DNA of 64,000 nt, taken from the NCBI RefSeq assembly GCF_900090235.1, contig NZ_LT607750.1, forward strand, positions 1,314,501 through 1,378,500, given 5' to 3'. Origin of the DNA: Micromonospora echinaurantiaca (GTDB lineage Bacteria > Actinomycetota > Actinomycetes > Mycobacteriales > Micromonosporaceae). Positions 11,928 through 22,012 of this stretch are shown one piece after another (position 1 is the first letter of the stretch; the number at the start of each line of letters is the position of its first letter). The translations under genes were made by a program, and so were the position numbers. The notes under the pieces are model-generated. The model ran no database searches and was not told the DNA's origin. It saw nothing but the letters and a program-made list of their open reading frames with translations.

Positions 11928-14066
11928 TCAGTTGCCGGTGGTGAAACCGGTGATGTCGCCCACCCGGGTCAGTGCCGCGTGCGCGGCGGCCACGATCCGG
12001 TCGGGAGTGAACCCGAACTGCTCGAAGAGCACGGAGTGCGGGGCACTCGCCCCGTAGTGCTCCAGGCTGACGCTCTCGCCGCAGTCGCCGACGATCGCGC
12101 GCCAGGACATGGCGATGCCCGCCTCCACGCTCACCCGTGCCTTTACCCCGCGCGGCAGCACCGACTCCCGGTACGCCTCGTCCTGCTCGGCGAACCACTC
12201 CTGGCAGGGCATCGACACGACCCGGGTGGGCGTGCCGTCCGCCTCCAGCCGCTCCCGCGCGGTCAGGCAGAGCTGCACCTCGGAGCCGGTGCCGACGAGG
12301 ATCACCTGCGGCTTGCCGGTGGACGCTTCGGCCAGCACGTAGCCGCCCTTCGCCACCCCCTCGGCGCCGGCCAGCGTCGACCGGTCGAAGGTCGGCAGCG
12401 CCTGGCGGCTGAGCGCCAGCGCGGTCGGCCGGTCGGTGTGCTCCAGCGCCTGCCGCCAGGCCCAGGCCGTCTCGTTCGCGTCGGCCGGGCGGACCACGTC
12501 CAGGCCCGGGATCGCCCGCAGCGCGGTCAGGTGCTCCACCGGCTGGTGGGTGGGGCCGTCCTCGCCGAGGCCGATCGAGTCGTGCGTCCAGACGTAGACC
12601 ACCGGCAGCTTCATCAGTGCGGCCAACCGGACGGACGGCCGCATGTAGTCGCTGAACACCAGGAAGGTGCCGCCGTACGGGCGGGTGCCGCCGTGCAGCG
12701 CGATGCCGTTGAGGATCGCGCCCATGGCGTGCTCGCGGATGCCGAAGTGCAGCGTGCGGCCGTACTCGTGGCCGGGGAAGTCCTTGGTGGCGTGGGTGGC
12801 CGGGATGAAGGAGGGCTCGCCCTTCATCGTGGTGTTGTTGCTCTCGGCCAGGTCGGCCGAACCACCCCACAGCTCCGGCAGCACCGGCGCGAGCGCCTCC
12901 AGCACCTTGCCGGACGCGGCCCGGGTGGCGATGCCCTTGGCGTCGGCCGGGAACTCCGGCAGGGCGTCCGCCCAGCCCTGCGGCAGCGTCCGGCTGGCCA
13001 GCCGGTCCCAGAGCGCCCGGCGCTCCGGGTTGCCCTGCGCCCAGGTGTCGAACGCCCCGGTCCACTCGCGCTGGGCCGCCGCGCCGCGCTCCATCACCTG
13101 GCGGGCGTGCGCGAGGACCTCCTCGTCCACCTCGAAGGTGCGCTGCGGGTCGAAGCCGAGGATCTGCTTGGTGGCGGCCACCTCGTCGGCGCCGAGGGCC
13201 GAGCCGTGGATCTTGCCGGTGTTCTGCTTGTTGGGGGCGGGCCAGCCGATGATGGTGCGCAGCGCGATGAAGGAGGGGCGGCCGGTCTCCGCCTTCGCCG
13301 CCAGCAGCGCCTGGTAGAGCGCCTCCACGTCCTCGTGGTAGTCACCCTGGTCGGCGTCGCCGCGGCGCCAGTCGACCGTCTGCACGTGCCAGCCGTACGC
13401 CTCGTAGCGGGCCGCGACGTCCTCGCTCTTGGCGATCCGGGTGTCGTCCTCGATGGAGATCTCGTTGTCGTCGTAGATCACGCAGAGGTTGCCCAGCTGC
13501 TGGTGCCCGGCGAGCGCGCTGGCCTCGTGGCTGATGCCCTCCTCGATGTCGCCGTCGGAGGCGATGCACCAGATGTCGTGGTCGAAGACCGAGGCGCCCG
13601 GCTCGGCCTCCGGGTCGAACAGGCCGCGCTCGCGGCGGGCCGCCATGGCCATCCCGACCGCGTTGCCCATGCCCTGGCCGAGCGGCCCGGTGGTGGTCTC
13701 CACGCCGGGGGTGTGCCCGTGCTCCGGGTGGCCCGGGGTCAGCGAGCCCCACTGCCGCAGCGACTGCAGGTCCTCCAGGCTCAGCGGGTAGCCGGAGAGG
13801 AAGAGCTGGATGTAGAGGGTGAGGCTGGAGTGGCCGGCGGAGAGCACGAAACGGTCCCGGCCGGGCCAGTTCGGGTCGGCCGGGTTGTGCCGCATCACCC
13901 GGTTGAAGAGCAGGTACGCCGCGGGCGCCAGGCTCATCGCGGTGCCCGGGTGGCCGTTGCCGGATTTCTCCACGGCGTCCATGGCCAGCACGCGGACGGT
14001 GTCGACGGCCCGGCGGTCGAGGTCGGACCAGTTCAGTGCGGGGTGCTCGGGACGGTTGGCAGCCAC
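11928..14066 (-). CDS. tkt: Transketolase
   Basis: A 712-residue thiamine-diphosphate enzyme transferring two-carbon units between sugar phosphates. Visible motifs are [14 protein letters not shown], the cofactor motif GDGDIEEG form ([14 protein letters not shown]), [17 protein letters not shown], and the C-terminal [14 protein letters not shown] 14066 is preferred with GAGGAG ten bases upstream. A TAGGGT box (complement of 14108-14113) is placed to give a leader of about 35 bases. It is the first gene of the pentose-phosphate operon and divergent from ctaB. Confidence 0.95.
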   Translation of the reverse strand: MAANRPEHPALNWSDLDRRAVDTVRVLAMDAVEKSGNGHPGTAMSLAPAAYLLFNRVMRHNPADPNWPGRDRFVLSAGHSSLTLYIQLFLSGYPLSLEDLQSLRQWGSLTPGHPEHGHTPGVETTTGPLGQGMGNAVGMAMAARRERGLFDPEAEPGASVFDHDIWCIASDGDIEEGISHEASALAGHQQLGNLCVIYDDNEISIEDDTRIAKSEDVAARYEAYGWHVQTVDWRRGDADQGDYHEDVEALYQALLAAKAETGRPSFIALRTIIGWPAPNKQNTGKIHGSALGADEVAATKQILGFDPQRTFEVDEEVLAHARQVMERGAAAQREWTGAFDTWAQGNPERRALWDRLASRTLPQGWADALPEFPADAKGIATRAASGKVLEALAPVLPELWGGSADLAESNNTTMKGEPSFIPATHATKDFPGHEYGRTLHFGIREHAMGAILNGIALHGGTRPYGGTFLVFSDYMRPSVRLAALMKLPVVYVWTHDSIGLGEDGPTHQPVEHLTALRAIPGLDVVRPADANETAWAWRQALEHTDRPTALALSRQALPTFDRSTLAGAEGVAKGGYVLAEASTGKPQVILVGTGSEVQLCLTARERLEADGTPTRVVSMPCQEWFAEQDEAYRESVLPRGVKARVSVEAGIAMSWRAIVGDCGESVSLEHYGASAPHSVLFEQFGFTPDRIVAAAHAALTRVGDITGFTTGN

Positions 14067-14107
14067 GATCGTTGTGCTCCTCGGCAGATGGGCGGAACCC
14101 TCACTGA

Positions 14108-14259
14108 TGACCCTATCGAGCGGTCCTAAACGTCCGCCCGGGGATCTCTGCATGCTGGTCTGTACGTGTCCGGGCGGATCGACGTTCGATCCCGCGACGG
14201 TGTGACGGCTCGCACCGTTGCCGGGTCGGCCGGGCAGCCAAAACGACAGCGCGTAGTGT
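14108..14259. promoter_or_regulatory. Divergent tkt / ctaB promoter region
   Basis: A TAGGGT -10-like box on the minus strand (14113-14108) faces tkt. TAGTGT at 14254-14259 faces ctaB and would give a leader of about 70 bases. No convincing -35 hexamers were found for either, so these are assignments by position and the TANNNT pattern only. Confidence 0.3.
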
Positions 14260-14333
14260 GTGGGGCGGTGTGTGGACCCGAACCGGGCCCGGCCGACCCG
14301 ACCTCCCCTGCCGACGCCGGAAGGTGGCAATCC

Positions 14334-15293
14334 GTGAGCATGATCACCGACCGCCCCGTCAGCACCCCTGCCGGGCAGCAGCCGGTGCGCACGGGGGGCA
14401 AGGAGGCGGTGGCCGCGCCGCGGGACGTCCGGGCGGTGCTGTCGGCGTACGTCACGCTGACCAAGCCGCGGATCGTCGAGCTGCTGCTGGTCACCACCGT
14501 GCCGGCGATGATGCTCGCGGACGGCGGCCTGCCGTCGCTCTGGCTGGTCGCCGTGGTGCTGGTCGGCGGCTCGCTCGCGGCCGGCGCGGCCAGCGTCATC
14601 AACTGCTACATCGACCGGGACATCGACCAGCTGATGCGGCGCACCAAGCGCCGCCCGCTGCCGGCGCACACGGTGACCCCGCGCAACGCGTTGATCTTCG
14701 GGCTGGTGCTGGCCGCGGTGTCGGTGGCGCTGATGGCGGCGTTCACCAACCTGCTGGCCGCCGGGCTCACCCTCGCCGCGATCGTCTACTACGACGTCGT
14801 CTACACCCTCTGGCTCAAGCGCACCACGACGGCGAACACGTTCTGGGGCGGCGCCTGCGGGGCGGCGCCGGTGCTGATCGGCTGGGCGGCGGTGACCGGG
14901 TCGCTGGCGCCGGCGGCGTGGGCCCTGTTCGCGGTGGTCTTCTTCTGGCAGATGCCGCACTTCTACCCGCTGGCGATGAAGTACAAGGACGACTACGCCC
15001 GAGCCGGCATCCCGATGCTGCCGGTGGTGGCCTCCGCCCGCCGGGTGAACGCCGAGATCGTCATCTTCGCCTGGCTGACCGTGGCGTCCTCGCTGGCGGT
15101 CTGGCCGCTGGGGATGAGCCTGGTCTACGGGGTGCCCGCCGTGGTCGTCGGCGCCATCTTCCTCGTCGAGGCGCACAAGCTGGCCCGCCGGAGCGCCCGG
15201 GGGCTGGCGGTCAAGCCGATGCGGCTGTTCCACTGGTCGACGACGTACCTGACCCTCCTCTTCGCGGCCGTCGCGCTGGACGCCCTGATCTGA
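14334..15293 (+). CDS. ctaB: Protoheme IX farnesyltransferase
   Basis: A 319-residue integral membrane prenyltransferase that converts heme B to heme O for cytochrome oxidase. The UbiA-family aspartate motif [21 protein letters not shown] and the second motif [14 protein letters not shown] are seen, with about eight hydrophobic segments. GTG 14334 follows GGAAGGTGG. The N-terminal 35 residues are polar and presumably cytoplasmic. ctaA, the next enzyme in heme A synthesis, lies 1.8 kb downstream on the other strand. A ctaB-tkt-tal divergence is common in actinobacteria. Confidence 0.95.
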   Translation: MSMITDRPVSTPAGQQPVRTGGKEAVAAPRDVRAVLSAYVTLTKPRIVELLLVTTVPAMMLADGGLPSLWLVAVVLVGGSLAAGAASVINCYIDRDIDQLMRRTKRRPLPAHTVTPRNALIFGLVLAAVSVALMAAFTNLLAAGLTLAAIVYYDVVYTLWLKRTTTANTFWGGACGAAPVLIGWAAVTGSLAPAAWALFAVVFFWQMPHFYPLAMKYKDDYARAGIPMLPVVASARRVNAEIVIFAWLTVASSLAVWPLGMSLVYGVPAVVVGAIFLVEAHKLARRSARGLAVKPMRLFHWSTTYLTLLFAAVALDALI

Positions 15294-15617
15294 CCCACGG
15301 CGGCCGGCCGGAGGCCGCTGCTCGGTGGCTCCCGCCGACGGAGCGAGACGGCTTCCCGGGGCGCTAGCTGGCTCGACAAATCATCATCATAGATGAGTTG
15401 TCCGGGTTTCATGTCACATCAGGGTGACTGTCGTCATGAGTCCGACCGGCTCAACCTGTGCCGACCCGGGGTGGTTTGCCGGGCCACTTTGCCAGCGGAA
15501 GTCCGGATATAACCGGGCGAATCACCTGTGGTTCTCCTTAAACCTAGAGGTAATTGGCATCACAAAAGGTTCATGGTTCTCGCCCGCCTGGGTGGAAGTC
15601 TGCTTAGGCTTCGCGTC
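15294..15617. other. 324-bp AT-richer intergenic region before the 15618 gene
   Basis: No convincing gene. Base composition is clearly less GC-rich than its surroundings. It contains an AT-rich hairpin (arms ACAAATCATC 15376-15385 and GATGAGTTGT 15392-15401, one mismatch) and the near-palindrome CCGGATATAACCGG. The phrase TGGTTCTC occurs twice shortly before the next gene. It may be a long leader or small RNA locus; no known riboswitch consensus was recognised. Confidence 0.4.
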
Positions 15618-15953
15618 ATGGCAGATGGTTCCGATACGACGCTGACGGCCGAGCAGACCGCTCCCGAGCAGGCCCCCAACGGCCTGGTCGCGGGGATCAA
15701 GTCGTTCGCCGCCGGGCACGGCGGCGCGAAGGCGGTCATCGAGTACGTCGGCAAGCGGGGCGCGCGCATCGTCCTGGTGGGCGCGGACGGCGCGTGGGGC
15801 GACCAGTTCGCCGACGACACCGTCGTCGCGCGGCAGGCCTGCGCCAAGGCTGGGGTCGCGGTCGAGAACGCCTGGGAGCGTGAGCTGATGGACCAGATGC
15901 GTCCGAGCAACGACCTCTGGCGGTCGATGGCCCGACGCACGATGGCCCGCTGA
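15618..15953 (+). CDS. Conserved-looking small hypothetical protein
   Basis: A 111-residue soluble protein of unrecognised family. It has an acidic, disordered start (residues 1-25) and then a compact alpha/beta segment (VIEYVGKRGARIVLVGADG). The C-terminus is basic and helical, ending RPSNDLWRSMARRTMAR. Codon usage matches neighbouring real genes. ATG 15618 is chosen because upstream codons lie in AT-richer sequence; the ribosome site is weak. Its stop is two bases before the ATP-grasp gene start, so the two are likely co-transcribed. No function is inferred. Confidence 0.7.
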   Translation: MADGSDTTLTAEQTAPEQAPNGLVAGIKSFAAGHGGAKAVIEYVGKRGARIVLVGADGAWGDQFADDTVVARQACAKAGVAVENAWERELMDQMRPSNDLWRSMARRTMAR

Positions 15954-15955
15954 CC

Positions 15956-16876
15956 TTGACCGACCACCACCAGTCGACCCGGGGGGAACCCCGGGTCGCT
16001 CTCGTCACCTGCACCGAACTGCGCGACCTCGACCCGGACGACCGGCTGGTGCTCGCCCCGCTGGCCCGGCACGGCGTCACCGCCGAGCCGGCGGTCTGGG
16101 ACGACCCGGCCGTCGACTGGGCCGGCTACGACCTGGCCGTGCTCCGCTCCCCGTGGGACTACGCGCTGCGCCGCGACGAGTTCGTCGCCTGGGCCGCCAC
16201 CGTCCCGACGCTGGCCAACCCGGCCGACGTGGTGCGCTGGAACACCGACAAGCGCTACCTGGCCGAGCTCTCCGCCGCCGGGGTGCCCACCGTGCCCACG
16301 TCCTGGGTCGCGCCGGGGGAGAGCTGGCAGCCGCTCGCCGACTCCGGCGAGTACGTGATCAAGCCGGCGGTGAGCGCGGGCAGCCAGGACACCGGCCGGT
16401 ACGACCTGGCCGACCCCGAGCACCGGGAACTGGCCGTGGCGCACGTGCGGCGGCTCTCCGCCGCCGGTCGGGTGACCATGGTCCAGCCGTACCTGCGGGC
16501 GGTGGACAGCGCCGGCGAGACCGCGCTGCTCTTCCTGGCCGGCCCGGACGGCCTGGCGTTCAGCCACGCGATCCGCAAGGGTCCGATGCTCACCGGCCCG
16601 GACCTGGGCGTGGAGGGGCTCTACAAGCCCGAGGAGATCTGCGCACGCACCGCCACCGAGGAACAGTTGGCGGTGGCGGAGAAGACCCTGGCGGCGGTGC
16701 CGGGCGGCGCGGAGCGGCTGCTCTACGCCCGGGTCGACCTGATCCCGGGCGCGGACGGCGCGCCGGTCCTGGTCGAGCTGGAGCTGACCGAGCCGTCGCT
16801 CTTCCTGGGCCACGCCGAGGGCGCTCCCGAGCGCCTGGCCGCCGCCATCCGCACCCACCTGGACCGCCGCCCCTGA
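15956..16876 (+). CDS. ATP-grasp domain protein
   Basis: A 306-residue protein with an ATP-grasp fold, the class that joins a carboxylate to an amine or thiol through an acyl-phosphate. Visible segments are an N-terminal pre-ATP-grasp domain (RSPWDYALRRDEF), the lysine-bearing strand EYVIKPAVSAGS, the conserved YLRAVDSAGETALLFL region, and a C-terminal RVDLIPGADGAPVLVELELTEPSLFL metal-binding strand. The start codon is TTG 15956. The substrate is unknown; the layout resembles glutathione-synthetase-like or RimK-like ligases. It is paired with the small gene immediately upstream. Confidence 0.75.
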   Translation: MTDHHQSTRGEPRVALVTCTELRDLDPDDRLVLAPLARHGVTAEPAVWDDPAVDWAGYDLAVLRSPWDYALRRDEFVAWAATVPTLANPADVVRWNTDKRYLAELSAAGVPTVPTSWVAPGESWQPLADSGEYVIKPAVSAGSQDTGRYDLADPEHRELAVAHVRRLSAAGRVTMVQPYLRAVDSAGETALLFLAGPDGLAFSHAIRKGPMLTGPDLGVEGLYKPEEICARTATEEQLAVAEKTLAAVPGGAERLLYARVDLIPGADGAPVLVELELTEPSLFLGHAEGAPERLAAAIRTHLDRRP

Positions 16877-16944
16877 CCGGCGCCAGACACCCTCACCCGG
16901 CCCCGCCGGTCCGCCCACGCGGACCGGCGGGGCCGGCTCACATC

Positions 16945-17065
16945 CGCCGGGCGGGGGAGGCCGCAACATCCCGGATGTGGTGGTTTCGGCGGGCGGGGGA
17001 GGCCGCAACATCCCGGATGTGGGGCTCTCGACGGCGCGGGAGGCCGCCACATCGCGGATCTGGTG
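16945..17065. repeat. Triplicate 41-42 bp repeat with a 13-bp palindrome
   Basis: Three direct copies lie between the convergent stops of the ATP-grasp gene and ctaA. Each holds GGGGAGGCCGCAACATCCC or a close variant. The core ACATCCCGGATGT is a perfect palindrome around one central base in copies one (16966-16978) and two (17008-17020), and is degraded in copy three (17049-17061). The same motif recurs as an inverted pair at 57.83-57.88 kb. Confidence 0.85.
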
Positions 17066-17074
17066 GCGCCTGGG

Positions 17075-18061
17075 TCAGGCGGTGGCGGGGACCGGTTCGG
17101 CGGCCGGGGTGGCGGCGGTCGGCTCGGCGGGGAGCGGGCGGCGTTCCCGGGTCGACCAGAGCACCGAGAGCATGGCCAGCAGCACCAGGCAGGAGCCGAG
17201 CATGTGCGCGCCGACCAGCACCGCGGGCAGGTGGGTGAAGTACTGCACGAAGCCGATCAGGCCCTGCCCGAGTTCCACTGCGACGAGCACCACGGCGGCC
17301 CGCTCGGCGCGTCGGGCGCCCACCGCCCGGAACGCGAAGATCAGCGCCACCGAGAGCCCGATCAGCAGGAACACCCCGTCGGCGTGCACCTGCGAGATGG
17401 TCTCCGGGTCCAGCCCGTTGCGCTTGGCCCCCTGGTCGCCCGCGTGCGGGCCGCTGCCGGTCACCCAGGTGCCGACCACGAGCACCGCCGCGCTGGCCAG
17501 CGTGGTGAGCAGCGTCAGGGCGCGCAGCGGGGCGGGCACTACCGGCACCGCCGGCGCGTCCGGATCCTTGATCCGCCGCCAGAGGGCGTACGCGGCCGCG
17601 ATCACCACCATCGAGGCGAGGAAGTGCAGCCCGACCACCCAGGGGTTCAGGTTGCTCAGCACGGTGAACCCGCCGATCACGGCCTGGGCCGGGATGCCGA
17701 ACAGGACGGCGACCGCGAGCGGCAGCAGTCCGGGGCGCCGGGGCCGGTGCAGCAGCACCGCCAGCACCACCGCCGCCGCGATGATGCCCACCGCGAAGGT
17801 GAGCAGCCGGTTGCCGAACTCGATCGCCCCGTGCACGCCCATCTCCGACGTGGCGACGTAGGAGGCGTCGGTGCACCGCGGCCAGGTGGGGCAGCCGAGG
17901 CCGGAGGCGGTCAGTCGGACGGCCCCGCCGGTGACCACGATCCCGACGTTCGCGATGATGGACGCGAGGGCGAGTCGACGCAGCAGGGCGGCGGAGACCG
18001 GAAACCGGGCGAGCAGGCGTTGCGGCGCGGCGGGGGCCGGGGACCGGACAGGACGCTTCAC
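17075..18061 (-). CDS. ctaA: Heme A synthase (COX15/CtaA family)
   Basis: A 328-residue polytopic membrane protein oxidising heme O to heme A. About eight hydrophobic helices are visible. Conserved family features are GAVRLTASGLGCPTWPRC near the first helix, the histidines in EMGVHGAIEFGNR and VGLHFLASM, then QVHADGVF and VLVGAHMLGS. GTG 18061 has AGGA eight bases upstream. It is divergent from sufR, and its stop faces the triplicate palindromic repeat. The Ala/Pro-rich C-terminal tail is likely disordered. Confidence 0.92.
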   Translation of the reverse strand: MKRPVRSPAPAAPQRLLARFPVSAALLRRLALASIIANVGIVVTGGAVRLTASGLGCPTWPRCTDASYVATSEMGVHGAIEFGNRLLTFAVGIIAAAVVLAVLLHRPRRPGLLPLAVAVLFGIPAQAVIGGFTVLSNLNPWVVGLHFLASMVVIAAAYALWRRIKDPDAPAVPVVPAPLRALTLLTTLASAAVLVVGTWVTGSGPHAGDQGAKRNGLDPETISQVHADGVFLLIGLSVALIFAFRAVGARRAERAAVVLVAVELGQGLIGFVQYFTHLPAVLVGAHMLGSCLVLLAMLSVLWSTRERRPLPAEPTAATPAAEPVPATA

Positions 18062-18159
18062 GGCGCAAATCCTACGCACCGTAGTGATCGAGGAGCGTGC
18101 GACTCCGCCCGGACGGTGGTTCGGATCACCGGCACCCGGGTTTGCGGGCCTCCAGCGAA

Positions 18160-18177
18160 TTACGTAACGTTGGCGTT
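18160..18177 (+). promoter_or_regulatory. sufR promoter with TTACGTAA palindrome
   Basis: TAACGT (18165-18170) lies seven bases before GTG 18178, which fits a -10 for a leaderless sufR transcript. It overlaps the 8-bp palindrome TTACGTAA (18160-18167). That palindrome is a reasonable autoregulatory SufR site by position, but this is inference; published SufR sites differ between phyla. Confidence 0.4.
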
Positions 18178-18987
18178 GTGAAAAACGCGGCGGGCCTCTC
18201 CGGGCACCAGCCGGCGACCGCTTCGGTCGCCGGCGACGGCTCCAGGTCGCTGCGCGGCGTCAGACGCGCCGAGCTGGAGTTGTCGAAGTCCGCGTCCGCC
18301 TCGGATGTCTCCACCCGTGACCGGGTCACCCAGCTGCTGCTGGAGCGGGGCGCCACCACCGCCGCGCAGCTCGGTTCGGCGCTCGGGCTCAGCCCGGCGG
18401 CGATCCGCCGGCACCTCGACGCGATGCTCGCCGAGGGTGACGTGGTCGCCCGCGAGCAGACCGTGCGCGGCCACCGCGGCCGTGGTCGCCCGGCCAAGGT
18501 GTTCCTGCTGACCGACGCGGCCCGGGTCCGCTGCGGCACCCACCACTACGACAACATGGCCACCGCCGCGCTGCGCTGGATCGCCCGCAACGGCGGTTCG
18601 ACGGCCGTCGAGGCGTTCGCCGCCGAGCAGGTCGCCGCCCTCGAGGCGCGCTGCCGCACGGCGATGGAGGACGCCGGCGACGACCCGCTGGCCCGGGCGG
18701 AGGCGCTCGCCGCCGCGCTGACCGCCGAGGGCTACGCTGCCAACGCGTCCACGATCGCCTCGGGTGGCCAGCTCTGCCAGCACCACTGCCCGGTGGCGCA
18801 CGTGGCCGCCGAGTTTCCCCAGCTGTGCGAGGCCGAGACCGCGGTGATCTCCCGTCTGGTCGGCACCCACGTACAGCGCCTGGCCACCATCGCGCACGGC
18901 GACGGGGTGTGCACCACGCACATCCCGACCCAGCCGGGGCGTGCCCAGTCCGGTAAGACCGTCACCACTGTGAGGACAGATAGATGA
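18178..18987 (+). CDS. sufR: Fe-S cluster-sensing transcriptional repressor SufR
   Basis: A 269-residue regulator of the suf operon. An ArsR/DeoR-like winged helix ([27 protein letters not shown]) is followed by the wing [16 protein letters not shown]. The C-terminal domain has the cluster-binding cysteines in [12 protein letters not shown] and FPQLCEAET, as in other SufR proteins that hold a [4Fe-4S] cluster. Loss of the cluster is known to relieve repression. Its stop overlaps sufB (ATGA), so it is the first gene of the operon and probably self-regulated. GTG 18178 seems leaderless; longer upstream starts read through the promoter. Confidence 0.92.
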   Translation: MKNAAGLSGHQPATASVAGDGSRSLRGVRRAELELSKSASASDVSTRDRVTQLLLERGATTAAQLGSALGLSPAAIRRHLDAMLAEGDVVAREQTVRGHRGRGRPAKVFLLTDAARVRCGTHHYDNMATAALRWIARNGGSTAVEAFAAEQVAALEARCRTAMEDAGDDPLARAEALAAALTAEGYAANASTIASGGQLCQHHCPVAHVAAEFPQLCEAETAVISRLVGTHVQRLATIAHGDGVCTTHIPTQPGRAQSGKTVTTVRTDR

Positions 18988-20414
18988 CCGAGCAGATCGT
19001 CCAGCCCCTGACCCAGGAGGAGCAGCTCGCCGCCCTGGGCCGCTACGAGTACGGCTGGGCCGACCCGGACGTCGCCGGGTCCTCCGCCCAGCGCGGCCTC
19101 AACGAGGCGGTGGTGCGGGACATCTCGGCCAAGAAGAACGAGCCGGCCTGGATGCTCGACCTGCGGCTGAAGGGCCTGCGGCTGTTCGACCGCAAGCCCA
19201 TGCCGGCCTGGGGCGCCGACCTCACCGGGATCGACTTCGACAACATCAAGTACTTCGTCCGGTCCACCGAGAAGCAGGCCACCAGCTGGGAGGACCTGCC
19301 CGAGGACATCAAGAACACCTACGACAAGCTGGGCATCCCGGAGGCCGAGAAGCAGCGGCTGATCGCCGGTGTGGCGGCCCAGTACGAGTCCGAGGTGGTC
19401 TACCACAAGATCCGCGAGGACCTGGAGGAGCAGGGTGTCGTCTTCCTTGACACCGACACCGCCCTCAAGGAGCACGAGGACCTGTTCAAGGAGTACTTCG
19501 GCACGGTGATTCCGGTCGGTGACAACAAGTTCGCCGCGCTGAACACCTCCGTCTGGTCCGGTGGCTCGTTCATCTACGTGCCGAAGGGCGTGCACGTGGA
19601 GATCCCGCTGCAGGCCTACTTCCGGATCAACACGGAGAACATGGGCCAGTTCGAGCGGACGCTGATCATCGTCGACGAGGGTGCGTACGTGCACTACGTC
19701 GAGGGCTGCACCGCGCCCATCTACTCCTCCGACTCGTTGCACAGCGCGGTCGTGGAGATCATCGTCAAGAAGAACGCCCGGTGCCGCTACACGACCATCC
19801 AGAACTGGTCGAACAACGTCTACAACCTGGTCACCAAGCGCGCCGTTTGCCACGAGGGCGCGACCATGGAGTGGATCGACGGCAACATCGGCTCCAAGGT
19901 CACCATGAAGTACCCGGCGGTCTACATGACCGGCGAGCACGCCAAGGGCGAGGTGCTCTCGGTGGCGATGGCCGGTGAGGGCCAGCACCAGGACGCCGGC
20001 GCCAAGATGGTGCACGCCGCGCCGCACACCAGCAGCACCATCGTCTCCAAGTCGATCGCCCGGGGCGGCGGCCGCACCTCGTACCGGGGCCTGGTGCAGG
20101 TGCTGGAGGGCTCGCACCACAGCGCCAGCACGGTGAAGTGCGACGCGCTGCTGGTCGACACCATCTCCCGCTCCGACACCTACCCGTACGTCGACATCCG
20201 TGAGGACGACGTGTCGATGGGGCACGAGGCGACCGTCTCCAAGGTCAGCGAGGACCAGCTCTTCTACCTGATGAGCCGGGGCCTGAGCGAGGACGAGGCG
20301 ATGGCGATGATCGTGCGCGGCTTCATCGAGCCGATCGCCAAGGAGCTCCCGATGGAGTACGCCCTGGAGCTCAACCGCCTGATCGAGCTCCAGATGGAGG
20401 GCGCGGTCGGCTGA
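18984..20414 (+). CDS. sufB: Fe-S cluster assembly protein SufB
   Basis: A 476-residue scaffold subunit of the SufBCD complex, on which Fe-S clusters are built. The long beta-helix core has the motifs [19 protein letters not shown] and HYVEGCTAP, and the C-terminal [23 protein letters not shown] block. It has no intein, unlike several mycobacterial SufB proteins. The start overlaps the sufR stop by four bases. It is followed by a 135-bp gap before sufD, the only sizeable gap in the operon. Confidence 0.97.
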   Translation: MTEQIVQPLTQEEQLAALGRYEYGWADPDVAGSSAQRGLNEAVVRDISAKKNEPAWMLDLRLKGLRLFDRKPMPAWGADLTGIDFDNIKYFVRSTEKQATSWEDLPEDIKNTYDKLGIPEAEKQRLIAGVAAQYESEVVYHKIREDLEEQGVVFLDTDTALKEHEDLFKEYFGTVIPVGDNKFAALNTSVWSGGSFIYVPKGVHVEIPLQAYFRINTENMGQFERTLIIVDEGAYVHYVEGCTAPIYSSDSLHSAVVEIIVKKNARCRYTTIQNWSNNVYNLVTKRAVCHEGATMEWIDGNIGSKVTMKYPAVYMTGEHAKGEVLSVAMAGEGQHQDAGAKMVHAAPHTSSTIVSKSIARGGGRTSYRGLVQVLEGSHHSASTVKCDALLVDTISRSDTYPYVDIREDDVSMGHEATVSKVSEDQLFYLMSRGLSEDEAMAMIVRGFIEPIAKELPMEYALELNRLIELQMEGAVG

Positions 20415-20549
20415 CCCCGACCCGGCCGGCGACCAGCCCGACCCGCTTTGCGGAGCCGCGCGAACGCCGACCTGTCTGGCCGGGGCGCACGAACACCGAC
20501 CGACCCTCCAGTTAATGACACCGTCGTCGCAGAACAGACCAAGGAAGAG

Positions 20550-21686
20550 ATGACTACCCAGGCTTCCGCGCCGCCCAGCACCAAATCGCAGGCGCTCCGC
20601 TCGTACGACGTCGCCGACTTCCCGGCCCTGACCGGCCTGGAGGAGGAATGGCGGTTCACCCCGCTCAAGCGCCTGCGCGGCCTGCTCGACGGCGCCGGGG
20701 CGTCGGCCGGGCAGGTCGTCACCCAGGTGTGGTCGCCCGACGGCGTCACCGCCGAGTGGGTGGAGCGCGACGACGCCCGGCTCGGCCGGGTGCTGGTGCC
20801 CTTCGACCGGCTCAGCGCCCAGGCGTGGAGCGGTTTCGACAAGGCCCTGGTGGTGACCGTGGCGCGGGAGGCCGTGCTGGCGGACATGGTCTCCATCGAG
20901 GCCCGGGGGCAGGGCGACGCGCTCGCCTACCAGCACATCCTGCTGGACGTGCAGCCGCTGGCCGAGGCGACCGTGGTGCTCGATCAGCAGGGCAGCGCCA
21001 CGCTGGCCGACAACGTCGAGGTGGCCGTCGGGGACGGGGCGAAGCTGACCCTGGTCACCATCGCCGACTGGGCCGACGACGCGGTGCAGGCTCAGCACCT
21101 CAAGGTCAAGCTGGGCCGGGACGCCAGGGTGATCCACGTCCAGGTCAGCCTCGGCGGCGACCTGGTGCGGCAGTACACCAGCGTGGAGTACACCGACCGG
21201 GGTGGCGAGGCCGAGCTGTACGGGCTCTACTTCGCCGACTCGGGCCAGCACCTGGAGCACCGGCAGCTGGTCGACCACGCGGTGCCGGACTGCCGCAGCT
21301 ACGTCGGCTACCGGGGCGCCCTGCAGGGCGAGAGCGCGCGCACCGTCTGGGTGGGCGACGTGCTGATCCGGGCCGAGGCGACCGGCACCGACACGTACGA
21401 GATCAACCGGAACCTGCTGCTCACCGACGGCGCGCGGGCGGACTCCGTACCGAACCTGGAGATCGAGACCGGCGAGATCGCCGGCGCCGGCCACGCGAGC
21501 GCAACCGGTCGGTTCGACGACGAGCAGCTGTTCTACCTGATGGCCCGGGGCATCCCGGAGGCCGAGGCGCGCCGGCTGGTGGTGCGCGGGTTCTTCGCCG
21601 AGCTGATCAACAAGATCCCGGTCGAGGAGCTGCGCGAGCGGCTCGGCGACGCCATCGAGGACCGGTTGGCCAAGGCGGGCGCCTGA
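20550..21686 (+). CDS. sufD: Fe-S cluster assembly protein SufD
   Basis: A 378-residue paralogue of SufB forming the SufBC2D scaffold. The shared C-terminal block GHASATGRFDDEQLFYLMARG is recognisable. ATG 20550 follows AAGGA, and the start MTTQASAPPSTKSQALRSYD fits the family; the open frame upstream lacks a good start. The stop overlaps the Rieske gene ATG by one base. It is needed for iron entry into the complex in well-studied systems. Confidence 0.95.
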   Translation: MTTQASAPPSTKSQALRSYDVADFPALTGLEEEWRFTPLKRLRGLLDGAGASAGQVVTQVWSPDGVTAEWVERDDARLGRVLVPFDRLSAQAWSGFDKALVVTVAREAVLADMVSIEARGQGDALAYQHILLDVQPLAEATVVLDQQGSATLADNVEVAVGDGAKLTLVTIADWADDAVQAQHLKVKLGRDARVIHVQVSLGGDLVRQYTSVEYTDRGGEAELYGLYFADSGQHLEHRQLVDHAVPDCRSYVGYRGALQGESARTVWVGDVLIRAEATGTDTYEINRNLLLTDGARADSVPNLEIETGEIAGAGHASATGRFDDEQLFYLMARGIPEAEARRLVVRGFFAELINKIPVEELRERLGDAIEDRLAKAGA

Positions 21687-22012
21687 TGATCCGGATCTGT
21701 TCCACCGAGGACGTGCCGAAGGGGACCGCGATCAGCGCGGACGTCGACGGCACCCAGATCGCGCTGGTGCACGGCGAGGACGGCGAGTTCTACGCCGCCT
21801 ACGACGAGTGCTCGCACGCCGCGGTCGCCCTCTCCGAGGGCGAGGTCGACGGCTGCACGCTGGAATGCTGGCTGCACGGTTCCCGTTTCGACCTGCGCAC
21901 CGGCGAGCCGACCGGGCTGCCCGCCACCGAACCCGTACCCGTCTACCCCGTCGAGGTCCGTGACGGGGACATCTACGTCAGCCTCACGCCGAGCAATGGA
22001 GTGACCCGATAA
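21686..22012 (+). CDS. Rieske-type [2Fe-2S] ferredoxin within the suf operon
   Basis: A 108-residue soluble protein of the non-heme Rieske/NirD family. The cluster ligands are Cys42 and His44 in ECSHAAV, and Cys61 and His64 in LECWLHGSRFD. It overlaps both neighbours by one base (TGATG and TAATG), so its production is tied to SufD and SufC. A Rieske gene at this spot is a regular feature of actinobacterial suf operons. It may supply electrons for assembly or be a ready client; which is not shown by sequence. Confidence 0.9.
   Translation: MIRICSTEDVPKGTAISADVDGTQIALVHGEDGEFYAAYDECSHAAVALSEGEVDGCTLECWLHGSRFDLRTGEPTGLPATEPVPVYPVEVRDGDIYVSLTPSNGVTR

Noticed and set aside
10794..14129. 1111-codon plus-strand frame across tal and tkt
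   Set aside because: Antisense shadow of transaldolase and transketolase with Val/Arg/Gly-rich nonsense sequence.
15424..15645. 73-codon ORF in the AT-richer gap
   Set aside because: No ribosome site, atypical codon use and overlap with the better-supported gene at 15618.
16945..17065. CRISPR-like array
   Set aside because: Only three units, spacers nearly identical, one copy degenerate, and no cas genes in the window.
18984..20414. Intein in SufB
   Set aside because: Protein is of normal length and shows no inserted splicing domain, unlike some mycobacterial SufB.
18732..21494. 920-codon minus-strand frame across the suf genes
   Set aside because: Shadow of sufR, sufB and sufD, which are recognised with motifs on the other strand.
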